Of a stretch of 64,000 nucleotides of DNA, positions 54,000 through 64,000 are shown one piece after another. The notes under the pieces were generated by a model. That model was not told the origin of the DNA and made no database searches. It saw only the letters and a list, made by a program, of their open reading frames with translations. Position 1 is the first letter of the stretch, and every line of letters begins with the position of its first letter. Made by a program: the position numbers and the translations under genes. This stretch comes from Nocardioides marinisabuli (GTDB taxonomy: Bacteria > Actinomycetota > Actinomycetes > Propionibacteriales > Nocardioidaceae), in contig NZ_CP059163.1 in the NCBI RefSeq assembly GCF_013466785.1, positions 124,001 through 188,000 on the forward strand, read 5' to 3'.

Positions 54000-55214
54000 C
54001 TAGGACCCGACGACGTCGCTGCGCACCCGGGTGGCCCCGACGCTGAGCGCGGCCGGGAGCATGAGCGCGGCGACGACCAGGAGCACCTCCAGGGTGCCGA
54101 TGCGGTCGGCGAGCCGGCCCAGCAGCGGCGGCCCGGCCAGGAACGCCCCGTAGCCGATCGTCGAGACCACCGAGACCCGCAGCGCCGCCCCCTCCGGGTC
54201 GTCGGCGGCGGCGCTCATGCCGACCGGGAAGCCCAGCGAGGCACCCAGACCCCACACCAGGATGCCCAGCGCGACCAGCACGAGCGTGCCACCCAGCGCG
54301 GTCAGCAGCGCGCCCAGCAGCGCCAGCCCGGCACAGCCGAGCAGCACGGGGGCCCGCCCCCACCGGTCCAGGAGCAGGGGGCCCACCAGCCGCCCCACGG
54401 TCATCGCCACCACGAAGAGCGTGAAGCCGGCCACCCCGACCCACTGCTCGACGCCGTAGCCGTCGATGAGGGCCAGCGACAGCCAGTCGTTGGCGGTGCC
54501 CTCCACCATCGCGAAGCACAGCACCATCACCCCGATCGCGAGCGTGCGCGGCTCGGTCCACGCCGAGCGACGCACGGGACGCACCAGCGGCGAGAGGGGC
54601 TCCGCGGCCGGGGGCTGCGCCGGCCAGAAACGGGCTGCACTCCCCCAGGCCAGCACCAGCGCGACGACGCTGACCGCCAGCAGGTGTGCCAGCAGGGGCA
54701 GCCCCAGCGCCAGGACCAGCACGCCGACCCCCGCCCCGAGGATCGAGCCCAGGCTCCAGCCGGCGTGGAAGCGCGGCATGATCGTGCGGGCCAACCGCCG
54801 CTCGACCTCCGCGGCCTCGACGTTCATGGCGACGTCCCAGACGCCGATGCCGGTGCCGTGCACCAGCAGACCCGCCGCCGTGAGCGGCAGGGAACCGGCG
54901 GTGACCCCGACGGCGGCCACCGCCAGGCCGCAGGTGTCGAGGCCGGCGCCCAGACGCACGGTGGCGCCGGCCCCGATGCGGGTGATGACGTGGCCGGTGC
55001 TCGGCAGCGCCACCAGCGACCCGATCGCCACCGCGAGCAGCAGCAGGCCCAGCGCCCCGTTGCTCAGGGCCAGGCGCTCGCGCACGTCGGGCAACCGCGA
55101 GACCAGCGAGGCGAAGACCAGCCCGTTGAGGACGAACGTGAGCGCCACCGCGTCGCGGGCGCGCCGGAGGGTGGGGTCGGTCCCGTCCAGGGCCCGGTCA
55201 GCGGTGCGGAGCAT
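54000..55214 (-). CDS. MFS transporter
   Basis: A 404-residue major-facilitator permease with 12 hydrophobic helices. The N-terminal half has VALTFVLNGLVFASLVSRLPDVRERLALS and the second half begins after a charged middle loop around 195. MFS motif A is weak (GHVITRIGAGATVRLG). The pattern of this subfamily resembles sugar/drug exporters; substrate unknown. ATG at 55214. The upstream 337 bp are repeats. Confidence 0.9.
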   Translation of the reverse strand: MLRTADRALDGTDPTLRRARDAVALTFVLNGLVFASLVSRLPDVRERLALSNGALGLLLLAVAIGSLVALPSTGHVITRIGAGATVRLGAGLDTCGLAVAAVGVTAGSLPLTAAGLLVHGTGIGVWDVAMNVEAAEVERRLARTIMPRFHAGWSLGSILGAGVGVLVLALGLPLLAHLLAVSVVALVLAWGSAARFWPAQPPAAEPLSPLVRPVRRSAWTEPRTLAIGVMVLCFAMVEGTANDWLSLALIDGYGVEQWVGVAGFTLFVVAMTVGRLVGPLLLDRWGRAPVLLGCAGLALLGALLTALGGTLVLVALGILVWGLGASLGFPVGMSAAADDPEGAALRVSVVSTIGYGAFLAGPPLLGRLADRIGTLEVLLVVAALMLPAALSVGATRVRSDVVGS

Positions 55215-55285
55215 GCGGCCATGGTGCCAGTTGACCGGTCAACCAACCAAGCGACGAGCAGTCCCGTCAGCAGCGAGGCCCCCAC

Positions 55286-55522
55286 CGTTGGTTGAGCAGC
55301 GAGGGCCGCGCCGTTGGTTGAGCAGCGAGGGCCGCGCCGTTGGTTGAGCAGCGAGAACCGAAGGCTCGAGCGTCGTCGAAACCCCGCAACCACACGGCGT
55401 ACGGCGGGCGCGGTCCTCACCGGGTCTCGACGACGCTCCTCGCTGGCGCTCGTCCCTGCTCGACCAACGGGATCGTTGGTTGAGCAGCGAGGGCCGAAGG
55501 CTCGAGCGTCGCCGAAACCCCG
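55286..55522. repeat. REP-like intergenic repeat block with forward and inverted units
   Basis: It comprises two 26-bp partial units starting CGTTGGTTGAGCAGCGAGGG at 55286 and 55312, and a full unit at 55338-55386 that continues with AAGGCTCGAGCGTCGTCGAA. There is an inverted diverged unit at 55421-55470 (GTCTCGACGACGCTC ... CGACCAACG) and another forward unit at 55474-55522. The forward and inverted units could fold into one large cruciform. The sequence resembles repeats I recall as common in Nocardioides-type genomes. It fills the 55215-55552 gap; no gene is seen. Confidence 0.8.
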
Positions 55523-55552
55523 TGAGCACACCGCGTACAGCAAGCGGGGAGC

Positions 55553-55999
55553 TCAGCGGGAGCCGGGCATCTCCGCGCCCGGGGGGCGGGCCTCCAGCCA
55601 CGACTGGAAGCCGGTCAGCGAGGAGGCGCTCATGGCCAGCTCGACGTCGCCCGCGTCGCTGCGGCACACGATGACCACGTGGTCGGGGAAGAGCGAGGAC
55701 TGCTCGGGGCCCTCGGTCGCGCGCCGGCGCTCGTAGGTGAGGTCGGTGCGCTGCCAGGTGCGCTTGGGGCGGGGCGAGAGGGAGAAGATGCGGAACCACT
55801 CCAGCTGCTCGCCGGAGTAGCGCCCGATGCCGAGAAGCCAACCGCGCCCGGCCCTGTCGGACCGGACGCGGTGGCTGAGCTCGAAGGTGCCGCCGTCACG
55901 TGCGATGACGCGACGACGCACGACCAGGGCGAGGCCGTAGAGGAGGACGAGCACCAGGAGCACACCGGCTGCGTCGAGCAGCCACTGCCACACCGGCAT
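55553..55999 (-). CDS. DUF2550 family membrane-anchored protein
   Basis: A 148-residue protein with one N-terminal helix (WLLDAAGVLLVLVLLYGLALVV) followed by a basic/aromatic soluble part (FELSHRV, GWLLGIGRYSGEQLEWFRIFSLSPRPKRTW). It is the DUF2550 protein usually found right after atpC in actinobacteria. Function unknown. ATG at 55999. It is separated from atpC by 77 bp holding a strong hairpin. Confidence 0.88.
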   Translation of the reverse strand: MPVWQWLLDAAGVLLVLVLLYGLALVVRRRVIARDGGTFELSHRVRSDRAGRGWLLGIGRYSGEQLEWFRIFSLSPRPKRTWQRTDLTYERRRATEGPEQSSLFPDHVVIVCRSDAGDVELAMSASSLTGFQSWLEARPPGAEMPGSR

Positions 56000-56005
56000 C
56001 CACGT

Positions 56006-56074
56006 CCCCCTGCCTGAGTCCCGACCGCGTTGAGGACATCACCTTAGCGGCACGGTCGGGACCCTGGCAGGCGG
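56006..56074 (-). terminator. Long hairpin between atpC and the DUF2550 gene
   Basis: The arms CCTGCCTGAGTCCCGACCG (56009-56027) and CGGTCGGGACCCTGGCAGG (56053-56071) pair at 17 of 19 positions, with two further outer C-G pairs. The loop is about 25 nt. The position, just after atpC, suggests partial termination or mRNA stabilisation at the end of the ATP synthase message. Confidence 0.65.
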
Positions 56075-56076
56075 GG

Positions 56077-56474
56077 TCAGCCCGCCTTCTCGGCTGCCCG
56101 GATGCGCGCCTGCGCACGACGCAGGTGCAGCTCACGCTCGTCGCCGGTGGGCATGCCCTCGGCAGCCTCCAGCGCCGCGTGCGCCTCGTCGATCTTGATC
56201 TCCTCGGCCAGCAGGGCGTGCTGGGTCAGGATCGAGACCCGGTCACCGGCGACGGAGAGGAACCCGCCGTCGACGGCCGCGTGCACGACCCCCTCGACCG
56301 CGCTGATCTCGACAGCGGCCTCGGTGAGCAGCGACAGCAACGGGGCGTGACCGGGCAGCACGCCCAGGTCACCCTCCGTCGTGCGGGCGATGACCATCGA
56401 CGCCTCGCCGGACCACACGGTCCGGTCGGCGGCGACGAGCTCGACCTGCAGGCCGGTGCCGACGTCGTCCGCCA

Positions 56475-56475
<1 letters not shown>
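56077..56475 (-). CDS. atpC: ATP synthase F1 epsilon subunit AtpC
   Basis: A 132-residue subunit: the N-terminal beta-barrel LQVELVAADRTVWSGEASMVIARTTEGDLGVLPGHAPLL is diagnostic, followed by the C-terminal helical hairpin (EEIKIDEAHAALEAA). Part of the central rotor stalk and an inhibitor of ATP hydrolysis. ATG at 56475 overlaps the atpD stop by one base (TGATG). Confidence 0.97.
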
Positions 56476-57938
<1,463 letters not shown>

Positions 57939-57947
57939 TCACTCCAC

Positions 57948-58862
57948 TTATTCGGCACCGGCGTTGGCGTCGGCGAGCGCGTTGACGCCACCGACGATCT
58001 CGCTGATTTCCTGGGTAATGCCGGCCTGGCGGGCCTGGTTGGCGATCCGCTTGTACTTCTTGATGAGCTCTTCGGCGTTGTCGGTGGCCGACTTCATCGC
58101 CTTCTGGCGGGCGGCGAGCTCGGAGGCAGCCGCCTGCAGCAGGCAGAAGAAGATCCGCGACTGCACGTACTGCGGCAGCAGCCCGTCCAGGACGGCCTCG
58201 GGCGAGGGCTCGAACTCGTAGAGCGGCAGCAGCTCGGACTCGTCGGGGGCCTCCTCGCCCTCGACGACCTCGAGCGGCAGCAGCCGCACCGCGGTCGGCT
58301 CCTGGGTCAGCATCGACACGAAGCGCGTGTAGACCACGTGCACCTCGTCGACGTCACCCTCCTCGCCCTGCTCGCGCAGGAACCGCTCGATGAGCGTCTC
58401 GCCGATCTCGGCCGCGACGTCGTACGAGGGCTGGTCGGAGAAGCCGGTCCAGGTCTGCTCCACGGGGCGCTGGCGGAACTTGTAGTACGCCTCGCCCTTG
58501 CGGCCCGCGATGAAGGTGTCGATCTCCTTGCCCTCCTCGCGCAGCCGCTCGGCAAGCCTCTCGGCCTCCTTGAGCACGCTCGAGGAGTAGGCCCCGGCCA
58601 GGCCACGGTCGCTCGTCACGATCAGGACGGCGGCCCGCTTGGGGTTCTCCTCCTCCTTGGTCAGCGGGTGGTCGACGTCCGAGAACGTCGCCACCGCCGA
58701 CACCGCACGGGTCAGCTCACGGGCGTACGGCGCTGCCGCCTGTGCCCGCTGCTGCGCCTTGACGATCCGGGACGCAGCAATGAGCTCCATGGCGCGCGTG
58801 ATCTTCTTCATCGACTCGGTCGACTTGATCCGCGCGCGGTACTCACGCAGCGATACGGCCAT
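57948..58862 (-). CDS. atpG: ATP synthase F1 gamma subunit AtpG
   Basis: A 304-residue rotor shaft: [27 protein letters not shown] at the N-terminus and the C-terminal helix [15 protein letters not shown] form the shaft coiled coil. The middle holds [17 protein letters not shown]. An acidic insertion (about 210-235, [21 protein letters not shown]) is present, as in other actinobacteria. ATG at 58862, 2 bp after the atpA stop. Confidence 0.97.
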   Translation of the reverse strand: MAVSLREYRARIKSTESMKKITRAMELIAASRIVKAQQRAQAAAPYARELTRAVSAVATFSDVDHPLTKEEENPKRAAVLIVTSDRGLAGAYSSSVLKEAERLAERLREEGKEIDTFIAGRKGEAYYKFRQRPVEQTWTGFSDQPSYDVAAEIGETLIERFLREQGEEGDVDEVHVVYTRFVSMLTQEPTAVRLLPLEVVEGEEAPDESELLPLYEFEPSPEAVLDGLLPQYVQSRIFFCLLQAAASELAARQKAMKSATDNAEELIKKYKRIANQARQAGITQEISEIVGGVNALADANAGAE

Positions 58863-58864
58863 GG

Positions 58865-60502
58865 TCAGCCCCGCTTCTGCTTGACGATCTGCTCCTGGCC
58901 GAGCTCGTCGTCCTCCATCGCCTCGGCCTCGGCCTCGTGGCCGACCTTGATCGAGCCGCCGTCGGAGGTCTCGAACTGGTTGAGGAAGGAGTCGTACGCG
59001 CTCTCCAGGCCGGCCTCGTCCTCGAACTTCTGCGTCTCGCGGATCGAGGACAGGATGCCCTCGTGCGAGCGGCGCACGTAGTCGATGAACTCCTGCTCGA
59101 AGCGGATCACGTCGCCGACGGGCACGCGGTCGAGACGACCGGTGGTGCCCAGCCACATCGAGACCACCATGTCCTCGAGCGGGTACGGCGAGTAGGCCGG
59201 CTGCTTGAGCAGCGCCATCAGGCGCTGGCCGCGGTCGAGCTGCTGGCGCGAGGCGGCGTCGAGGTCGGAGGCGAACATCGCGAACGCCTCCATGGCGCGG
59301 AACTGCGCCAGGTCGACCTTGAGCGAGCCGGTGACCTTCTTCATGGCCTTGGTCATCGCCGCACCACCCACGCGCGAGACCGAGACACCCACGTCGATGG
59401 CGGGGCGCTGGTTGGCGGCGAAGAGGTCCGACTGCAGGAAGATCTGGCCGTCGGTGATCGAGATGACGTTGGTCGGGATGAACGCCGAGACGTCGTTGGC
59501 CTTGGTCTCGATGATCGGCAGACCGGTCATCGAGCCCGCGCCGAGCTCGTCGGAGAGCTTCGCGCAGCGCTCGAGCAGCCGGCTGTGCAGGTAGAAGACG
59601 TCACCGGGGTAGGCCTCGCGGCCCGGCGGGCGACGCAGCAGCAGCGACACGGCGCGGTAGGCCTCGGCCTGCTTGGTCAGGTCGTCGAAGACGATCAGGA
59701 CGTGCTTGCCGTCGTACATCCACTGCTGGCCGATGGCCGAGCCGGTGTAGGGGGCGAGGTACTTGAAGCCGGCGGAGTCCGAGGCGGGCGAGGCCACGAT
59801 GGTGGTGTACTCCAGCGCGCCGGCCTCCTCGAGGGCGCCACGCACCGAGGCGATGGTCGAGCCCTTCTGGCCGATCGCGACGTAGATGCAGCGCACCTGC
59901 TTCGTCGGGTCGCCGGAGTCCCAGTTCTGCTTCTGGTTGATGATCGTGTCGATCGCGATCGTGGTCTTGCCGGTCGCGCGGTCGCCGATGATCAGCTGAC
60001 GCTGGCCGCGCCCGATCGGGGTCAGCGAGTCGATCGCCTTGATGCCGGTGGCCATCGGCTCGTGCACCGACTTGCGGTCCATGACCGTCGGGGCCTGCAG
60101 CTCCAGGGCGCGGCGGCCGGCGGAGGAGATCTCGCCGAGACCGTCGATGGGGTTGCCGAGCGGGTCGACGACGCGACCCATGAAGCCGTCGCCCACCGGG
60201 ACCGAGAGGATCTCGCCGGTGCGGCGCACCGTCTGACCCTCCTCGATCTTGTCGAAGTCACCCAGGATGACGACGCCGATCTCGCGGGTGTCGAGGTTCA
60301 GGGCCAGGCCCCGGGTGCCGTCCTCGAACTCCAGCAGCTCGTTGGCCATCGCCGACGGCAGGCCGCTGACGCGGGCGATGCCGTCACCGGCGGAGGCGAC
60401 GTAGCCGACCTCTTCACGGCTCGACGCGTCGGGCTGGTAGTCGGCGACGTACTTGGCGAGCGCGTCACGGATCTCGTCCGGACGGATGGAGAGCTCCGTC
60501 AT
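58865..60502 (-). CDS. atpA: ATP synthase F1 alpha subunit AtpA
   Basis: A 545-residue nucleotide-binding regulatory subunit with [15 protein letters not shown] (Walker A), the Q-K-GS loop [14 protein letters not shown] and [32 protein letters not shown]. The C-terminus is extended by about 30 residues, acidic then basic ([19 protein letters not shown]), as in many actinobacteria. ATG at 60502. Confidence 0.98.
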   Translation of the reverse strand: MTELSIRPDEIRDALAKYVADYQPDASSREEVGYVASAGDGIARVSGLPSAMANELLEFEDGTRGLALNLDTREIGVVILGDFDKIEEGQTVRRTGEILSVPVGDGFMGRVVDPLGNPIDGLGEISSAGRRALELQAPTVMDRKSVHEPMATGIKAIDSLTPIGRGQRQLIIGDRATGKTTIAIDTIINQKQNWDSGDPTKQVRCIYVAIGQKGSTIASVRGALEEAGALEYTTIVASPASDSAGFKYLAPYTGSAIGQQWMYDGKHVLIVFDDLTKQAEAYRAVSLLLRRPPGREAYPGDVFYLHSRLLERCAKLSDELGAGSMTGLPIIETKANDVSAFIPTNVISITDGQIFLQSDLFAANQRPAIDVGVSVSRVGGAAMTKAMKKVTGSLKVDLAQFRAMEAFAMFASDLDAASRQQLDRGQRLMALLKQPAYSPYPLEDMVVSMWLGTTGRLDRVPVGDVIRFEQEFIDYVRRSHEGILSSIRETQKFEDEAGLESAYDSFLNQFETSDGGSIKVGHEAEAEAMEDDELGQEQIVKQKRG

Positions 60503-60552
60503 CTTGGTGCCTTCTCTCTTGTGTCTCTACGAAGTCGGGTTGGTGCGGGCGG

Positions 60553-61371
60553 TCAGCCGACGAGGCGGCGGCGGGCGTCGTCGAGACGGCTGGAGATCGT
60601 CCCGTCGATGACGTCGTCGCCGATCTCGACCCGGATGCCACCGATCACGGCGGGGTCGACGACCACGTTGAGGTGGACGGGACGGCCGTACTGGCGCTCG
60701 AGGGCGCCGGCGAGCCGGGCGCGCTCGTCCTCGGGCAGGTCGCGAGCGACCCGCACCGTGGCGACGCCCTGCTGCTGGGCGGCGGCGGCGACCTTCTGGT
60801 ACTCGGCCAGCGCGACCGCCACCGTGCGGTAGGTGCCGGCGAGCGCCTGGGTGACCAGGCTGGTCGTGGCGGGCAGGGCCTTGTCGCCGAGGAGGTCCTC
60901 GACGAGGCGGGCCTTGTCCTGGTGCGAGCGGGCGGGGTCGGAGAGGGCGTCACGCAGGGCGGGCGTCGTCTTGACGGCCTGCCCGAACGCGAACATCTCG
61001 TCGGCCAGGCGCGAGGCCTCGCCACCGGCCGAGCGCACCAGCGCCACGACGCTGAGGTGCTCGAGGGCGTCGGCGAGGTCGCGGGTGGCCGTCCAGCGAC
61101 GGCTGACCGCCGAGCGCAGCAGGCCCATGGCCTGCTCGCTCACCTTGCCGCCGACGACCTGGCCCACCAGGCCCTGACGGGCCTCGGGGGCCACCGAGGC
61201 GTCGGTGACGAAACGGCGCAGCGCACCCTCGCCCCGCAGGGTCGTCGCGACCGAGAAGAGGTCGCGACTGACCTGCGCGGCGACCTCCGGCGAGCCGGAG
61301 ACGGAGGTCTCCAGCTCACCGGTCAGCGTGGCGACGGCGTCGGCCGATGCTCCGCGGAAGTCCGAGGTCAT
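60553..61371 (-). CDS. atpH: ATP synthase F1 delta subunit AtpH
   Basis: A 272-residue delta subunit (OSCP), stator link between F1 and the b subunit. The C-terminal half has the usual VATVRVARDLPEDERARLAGALERQYGR and DPAVIGGIRVEIGDDVIDGTISSRL. The N-terminal helical domain is normal. ATG at 61371, 1 bp after the atpF TGA, as expected for a coupled pair. Confidence 0.95.
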   Translation of the reverse strand: MTSDFRGASADAVATLTGELETSVSGSPEVAAQVSRDLFSVATTLRGEGALRRFVTDASVAPEARQGLVGQVVGGKVSEQAMGLLRSAVSRRWTATRDLADALEHLSVVALVRSAGGEASRLADEMFAFGQAVKTTPALRDALSDPARSHQDKARLVEDLLGDKALPATTSLVTQALAGTYRTVAVALAEYQKVAAAAQQQGVATVRVARDLPEDERARLAGALERQYGRPVHLNVVVDPAVIGGIRVEIGDDVIDGTISSRLDDARRRLVG

Positions 61372-61372
61372 C

Positions 61373-61915
<543 letters not shown>

Positions 61916-61947
61916 TCACCTCGTGAGGTAGGGCGCCGAGGCGTAGG

Positions 61948-62154
61948 TCACTGGATGGCGAAGGCGAGCGCGATGCCGATGATCGCCAGGGCCTCGGCGA
62001 GCGCGAAGCCGAGGATCGCGATCGACTGGAGGCGCGACTGGGCCTCGGGCTGGCGGGCGACACCGTTGATGTAGGCAGCGAAGATCAGGCCCACAGCGAT
62101 CGCGGGACCGATCGTGGCGACGCCGTAGCCGAGCATGTTGAGAGAGCCGGTCAC
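61948..62154 (-). CDS. atpE: ATP synthase Fo subunit c AtpE
   Basis: A 68-residue proteolipid hairpin: helix 1 [23 protein letters not shown], the polar loop [11 protein letters not shown] and helix 2 [24 protein letters not shown], where the Glu in ALAEAL is the proton-binding carboxylate. Proton (not sodium) coupling is expected: no Na-site Gln/Ser set is obvious. GTG at 62154 with AAGGA at 5 bp. Confidence 0.97.
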   Translation of the reverse strand: MTGSLNMLGYGVATIGPAIAVGLIFAAYINGVARQPEAQSRLQSIAILGFALAEALAIIGIALAFAIQ

Positions 62155-62275
62155 AGCTTTCCTTTCGTCGTGACGCAGGGCGCGTCGTGGAGTCTCATGA
62201 CTTTGTTGACCATATGAAGTTGTGGGAATCGGGGGTGCGGGGCGGGCCCGCACGGTGCGCCGGGGCGCGTGCGGC

Positions 62276-63067
62276 TCAGTGCTCCTCGGCGACCGCACCG
62301 GCGACGTACATCGCGGTGAGCAGCGTGAAGACGTAGGCCTGCAGGAACATCACCAGCAGCTCGAGGGCGCTGACGAGGAAGAACATCAAGATGGCGCCGA
62401 CGCCGCCGACGATGTTGAGCACCGAGGGCGAGGCCTCCACCAGCAGGTACTCCCCGCCCAGGGCGAAGAGGATCAGCAGCAGGTGGCCGGCGAACATGTT
62501 GGCGAAGAGTCGCAGCGCGAGCGTGACGGGGCGCACGACGATGTTGGAGAGGATCTCCAGGGGGACGATCAGCAGCAGCATCACGCCGCTGACGCCGGCG
62601 GGCACCGCGACGTGCTTGAGGTAGCCCAGCGCGCCGTGCTTCCAGATGCCGACGCCGTTGTAGAGCAGCCACGAGAGCAGTGCGAGGCCGTAGGCGTAGC
62701 CCGAGTGCGAGAACGTCGGGAACTGCACGATCGGGATCATGCCGAAGTAGTTGTTCACCAGGACGAAGGTGAACAGCGCGAAGAGGTAGGGCACGAACTT
62801 CATGAAGTGCTCGGAGCCGATCGACTCACGAGCGATCGAGTTGCGCACGCCGCCGTAGACGAACTCGCCCGCGAACTGCATTCGCCCGGGGACGACGGCG
62901 GCCTTGCGCGACATCGCGTAGAAGAGCGCGAAGATCAGCACCACGGACAGGCTGATCATCACCATCGGCTTGGTGACCTCGCCGACGATCGGCGGCAGGT
63001 CGAAGTCAGCCGGCCCGGGTGGCGTGAAGCCTCCCTCGGCCATGATCACCGCAACGGTGTCAAGCAT
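62276..63067 (-). CDS. atpB: ATP synthase Fo subunit a AtpB
   Basis: A 263-residue channel subunit with five to six helices. The essential Arg lies in [47 protein letters not shown] is the C-terminal helix. Proton half-channels form with subunit c. ATG at 63067 was chosen; an in-frame ATG at 63094 is possible. A 121-bp gap to atpE holds only the atpE leader. Confidence 0.95.
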   Translation of the reverse strand: MLDTVAVIMAEGGFTPPGPADFDLPPIVGEVTKPMVMISLSVVLIFALFYAMSRKAAVVPGRMQFAGEFVYGGVRNSIARESIGSEHFMKFVPYLFALFTFVLVNNYFGMIPIVQFPTFSHSGYAYGLALLSWLLYNGVGIWKHGALGYLKHVAVPAGVSGVMLLLIVPLEILSNIVVRPVTLALRLFANMFAGHLLLILFALGGEYLLVEASPSVLNIVGGVGAILMFFLVSALELLVMFLQAYVFTLLTAMYVAGAVAEEH

Positions 63068-63170
63068 CAACGCCCTGTCTCCTTCGTGTCGCATTCTGTG
63101 CAGAAGATCGTGCCGGTGCTGCTGGTCTTGGTGGTGCTGGGGTACGAGCCGGGGTTCGTGCCGGAGCTGC

Positions 63171-63413
63171 TCACGCGTCGTGCTCCGCGGGCTTCTCGGG
63201 TGCCCGTCCGAAGCGGACGATCACCACGTAGAAGCCGAGCACCGCGCCGAGCACGAGTCCCACCGGCAGCAGGAACGAGGTTCCCAGCCAGCGGTCCCCC
63301 GCCCACCCGAGGCCCCCGTAGAGGAGCACACCGGCGCCCAACGACCCGAACGCGGCCCAGGGGTCCGTCGACGGCTCGCTCGAGCGATCGGGGACGTGGT
63401 CGTTCGGCGCCAT
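63171..63413 (-). CDS. AtpZ/AtpI-like small membrane protein
   Basis: An 80-residue protein with two helices (FGSLGAGVLLYGGLGWAGDRWL; LPVGLVLGAVLGFYVVIVRFG). The GAGVLLYGGLGWAGDRWLGT segment is typical of the AtpZ family, which assist ATP synthase assembly or Mg handling. Third from the 5' end of the visible operon. Confidence 0.8.
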   Translation of the reverse strand: MAPNDHVPDRSSEPSTDPWAAFGSLGAGVLLYGGLGWAGDRWLGTSFLLPVGLVLGAVLGFYVVIVRFGRAPEKPAEHDA

Positions 63414-63440
63414 GGCGATCCGGACGATAGCAGTCGCGCG

Positions 63441-63929
63441 TCACGTCGCGTCACCCGCGTCCTGCTCGGTGCCGGCCGCCGGGCGGACCGGCGTGCGCAG
63501 GTCGTAGACCGGGATGCGCACGCGCACCGCGGCGGTGACCTGCCCGGCCATCCACGCCAGCACCACGGCCAGCAGACCGCCGAAGAGCCAGCGTCGCTCA
63601 GCGACCCCCGCGAAGGCCGGCTGCTGGGACAGCGTCACCAGCAGGACCACCACGAGCATCAGCTGGAGCGTGTAGGTCAGCAGCGCCACCATGAGCGAGG
63701 CGTGCGGCATCAGGCCGCTGACCACGTCGACGGTGACCGAGCCGAAGAGCAGCACGGCCAGGACGGCCAGGGACCCGATGAGCGCGGCGCCCGCGGCGTC
63801 ACCGCCGGCGAGGACCAGGCCGGCGCCCGCGACCAGGAGGCCGGGCACCAGCGCCGCCGTCGCCACGGCCCCGTGCAGCGCGACCGCGCCGGGGCGGCGG
63901 TCCTGCGTGGCGGTCGTCGCGGAGGTCAT
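63441..63929 (-). CDS. atpI: AtpI-like membrane protein at the head of the atp operon
   Basis: A 162-residue protein with four hydrophobic helices (VATAALVPGLLVAGAGLVLA; LIGSLAVLAVLLFGSVTVDVV; LMVALLTYTLQLMLVVVLLVT; LFGGLLAVVLAWMAGQVTAAV), the layout of AtpI/UncI, thought to help assemble the c ring. ATG at 63929; an upstream gene's TGA overlaps it by 4 bp. Confidence 0.78.
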   Translation of the reverse strand: MTSATTATQDRRPGAVALHGAVATAALVPGLLVAGAGLVLAGGDAAGAALIGSLAVLAVLLFGSVTVDVVSGLMPHASLMVALLTYTLQLMLVVVLLVTLSQQPAFAGVAERRWLFGGLLAVVLAWMAGQVTAAVRVRIPVYDLRTPVRPAAGTEQDAGDAT

Positions 63930-64000
63930 CGGCGGCCGTTCTCTGGGGGGCAGACGGAGGTCGAGTCGGTGCTCGCGGACCCTGCCGCAGCACCTCGTGA
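63926..64000 (-). CDS. C-terminal tail of an upstream gene (partial, runs off the window)
   Basis: From the window edge, the minus-strand frame reads SRGAAAGSASTDSTS...PENGRR and stops with TGA at 63928-63926, overlapping the atpI ATG as ATGA. A 24-residue Ser/Ala-rich tail is too short to identify; a cell-wall gene often precedes atp operons in actinobacteria (general knowledge). Confidence 0.35.
   Translation of the reverse strand, partial: SRGAAAGSASTDSTSVCPPENGRR

Overview
The window is high-GC DNA with third-position G/C bias, many GTG starts and 1-8 bp stop/start overlaps. Together with an actinobacterial gene set (NucS, DUF2550 after atpC, MptB/MgtA-type mannosyltransferases, ethylmalonyl-CoA enzymes, DUF222-HNH nuclease, IdeR-like iron box, LexA-type SOS box) it indicates an actinobacterium, most likely of the Nocardioides type. 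The gene complement is chromosomal. No rRNA, tRNA, CRISPR array, insertion sequence or prophage was found by eye.

Layout. 0-3.2 kb: glycogen branching enzyme (5' end outside the window) and a GNAT-Nudix fusion. 3.1-6.7 kb: a minus-strand operon of an ATP-grasp ligase, a CelD-like acyltransferase and a nucleotidyltransferase/kinase-like fusion. 6.8-8.6 kb: EI24 membrane protein and thioredoxin-fold/TPR protein. 8.7-13.3 kb: a BTAD/AAA regulator (frameshifted) and a covalent-flavin oxidase. 13.3-18.4 kb: sugar-nucleotide dehydrogenase and three mannosyltransferase-type genes, three of these four genes frameshifted. 18.4-22.7 kb: meaB, thiolase, epimerase and ccr. 23-25.4 kb: DivIVA-like coiled coil and AI-2E-family permease. 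25.4-31 kb: a mixed region with GNAT, M16-like protease, SOS-box HNH nuclease, EamA exporter and CGNR regulator. 31-39.6 kb: secreted subtilase, response regulator, tandem 3-hydroxyacyl-CoA dehydrogenase, Na/alanine symporter and nucS. 39.6-46.4 kb: a branched-chain-type ABC transporter operon with an exported accessory protein. 46.5-49.5 kb: D-amino-acid-oxidase-like enzyme, alpha/beta-hydrolase-like exported protein, iron-box small protein and ferritin. 49.5-54 kb: ethylmalonyl-CoA mutase, STAS protein, membrane protein, cob(I)alamin adenosyltransferase and DUF4240 protein. 54-55.2 kb: MFS exporter. 55.5-63.9 kb: the complete F1Fo ATP synthase operon (atpI, atpZ-like, atpB-E-F-H-A-G-D-C) and DUF2550.

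How genes work together. Thiolase, 3-hydroxyacyl-CoA dehydrogenase, crotonyl-CoA carboxylase/reductase, ethylmalonyl/methylmalonyl-CoA epimerase, ethylmalonyl-CoA mutase, MeaB and the adenosyltransferase together cover much of the ethylmalonyl-CoA (acetyl-CoA assimilation) route and its B12 cofactor supply. They are dispersed over about 34 kb. The promoter regions of four of these units carry similar TTAC-N6-GTAA palindromes, which suggests shared control (inference).

Notable oddities. Four genes between 10.1 and 16.6 kb each need one added G/C base to restore an intact protein, which points to a local assembly problem or clustered decay. A 22-bp-period intergenic tandem repeat occurs at three loci and supplies stop codons and C-terminal residues to neighbouring genes. 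A second, REP-like repeat fills the 337-bp gap at 55.2-55.55 kb.
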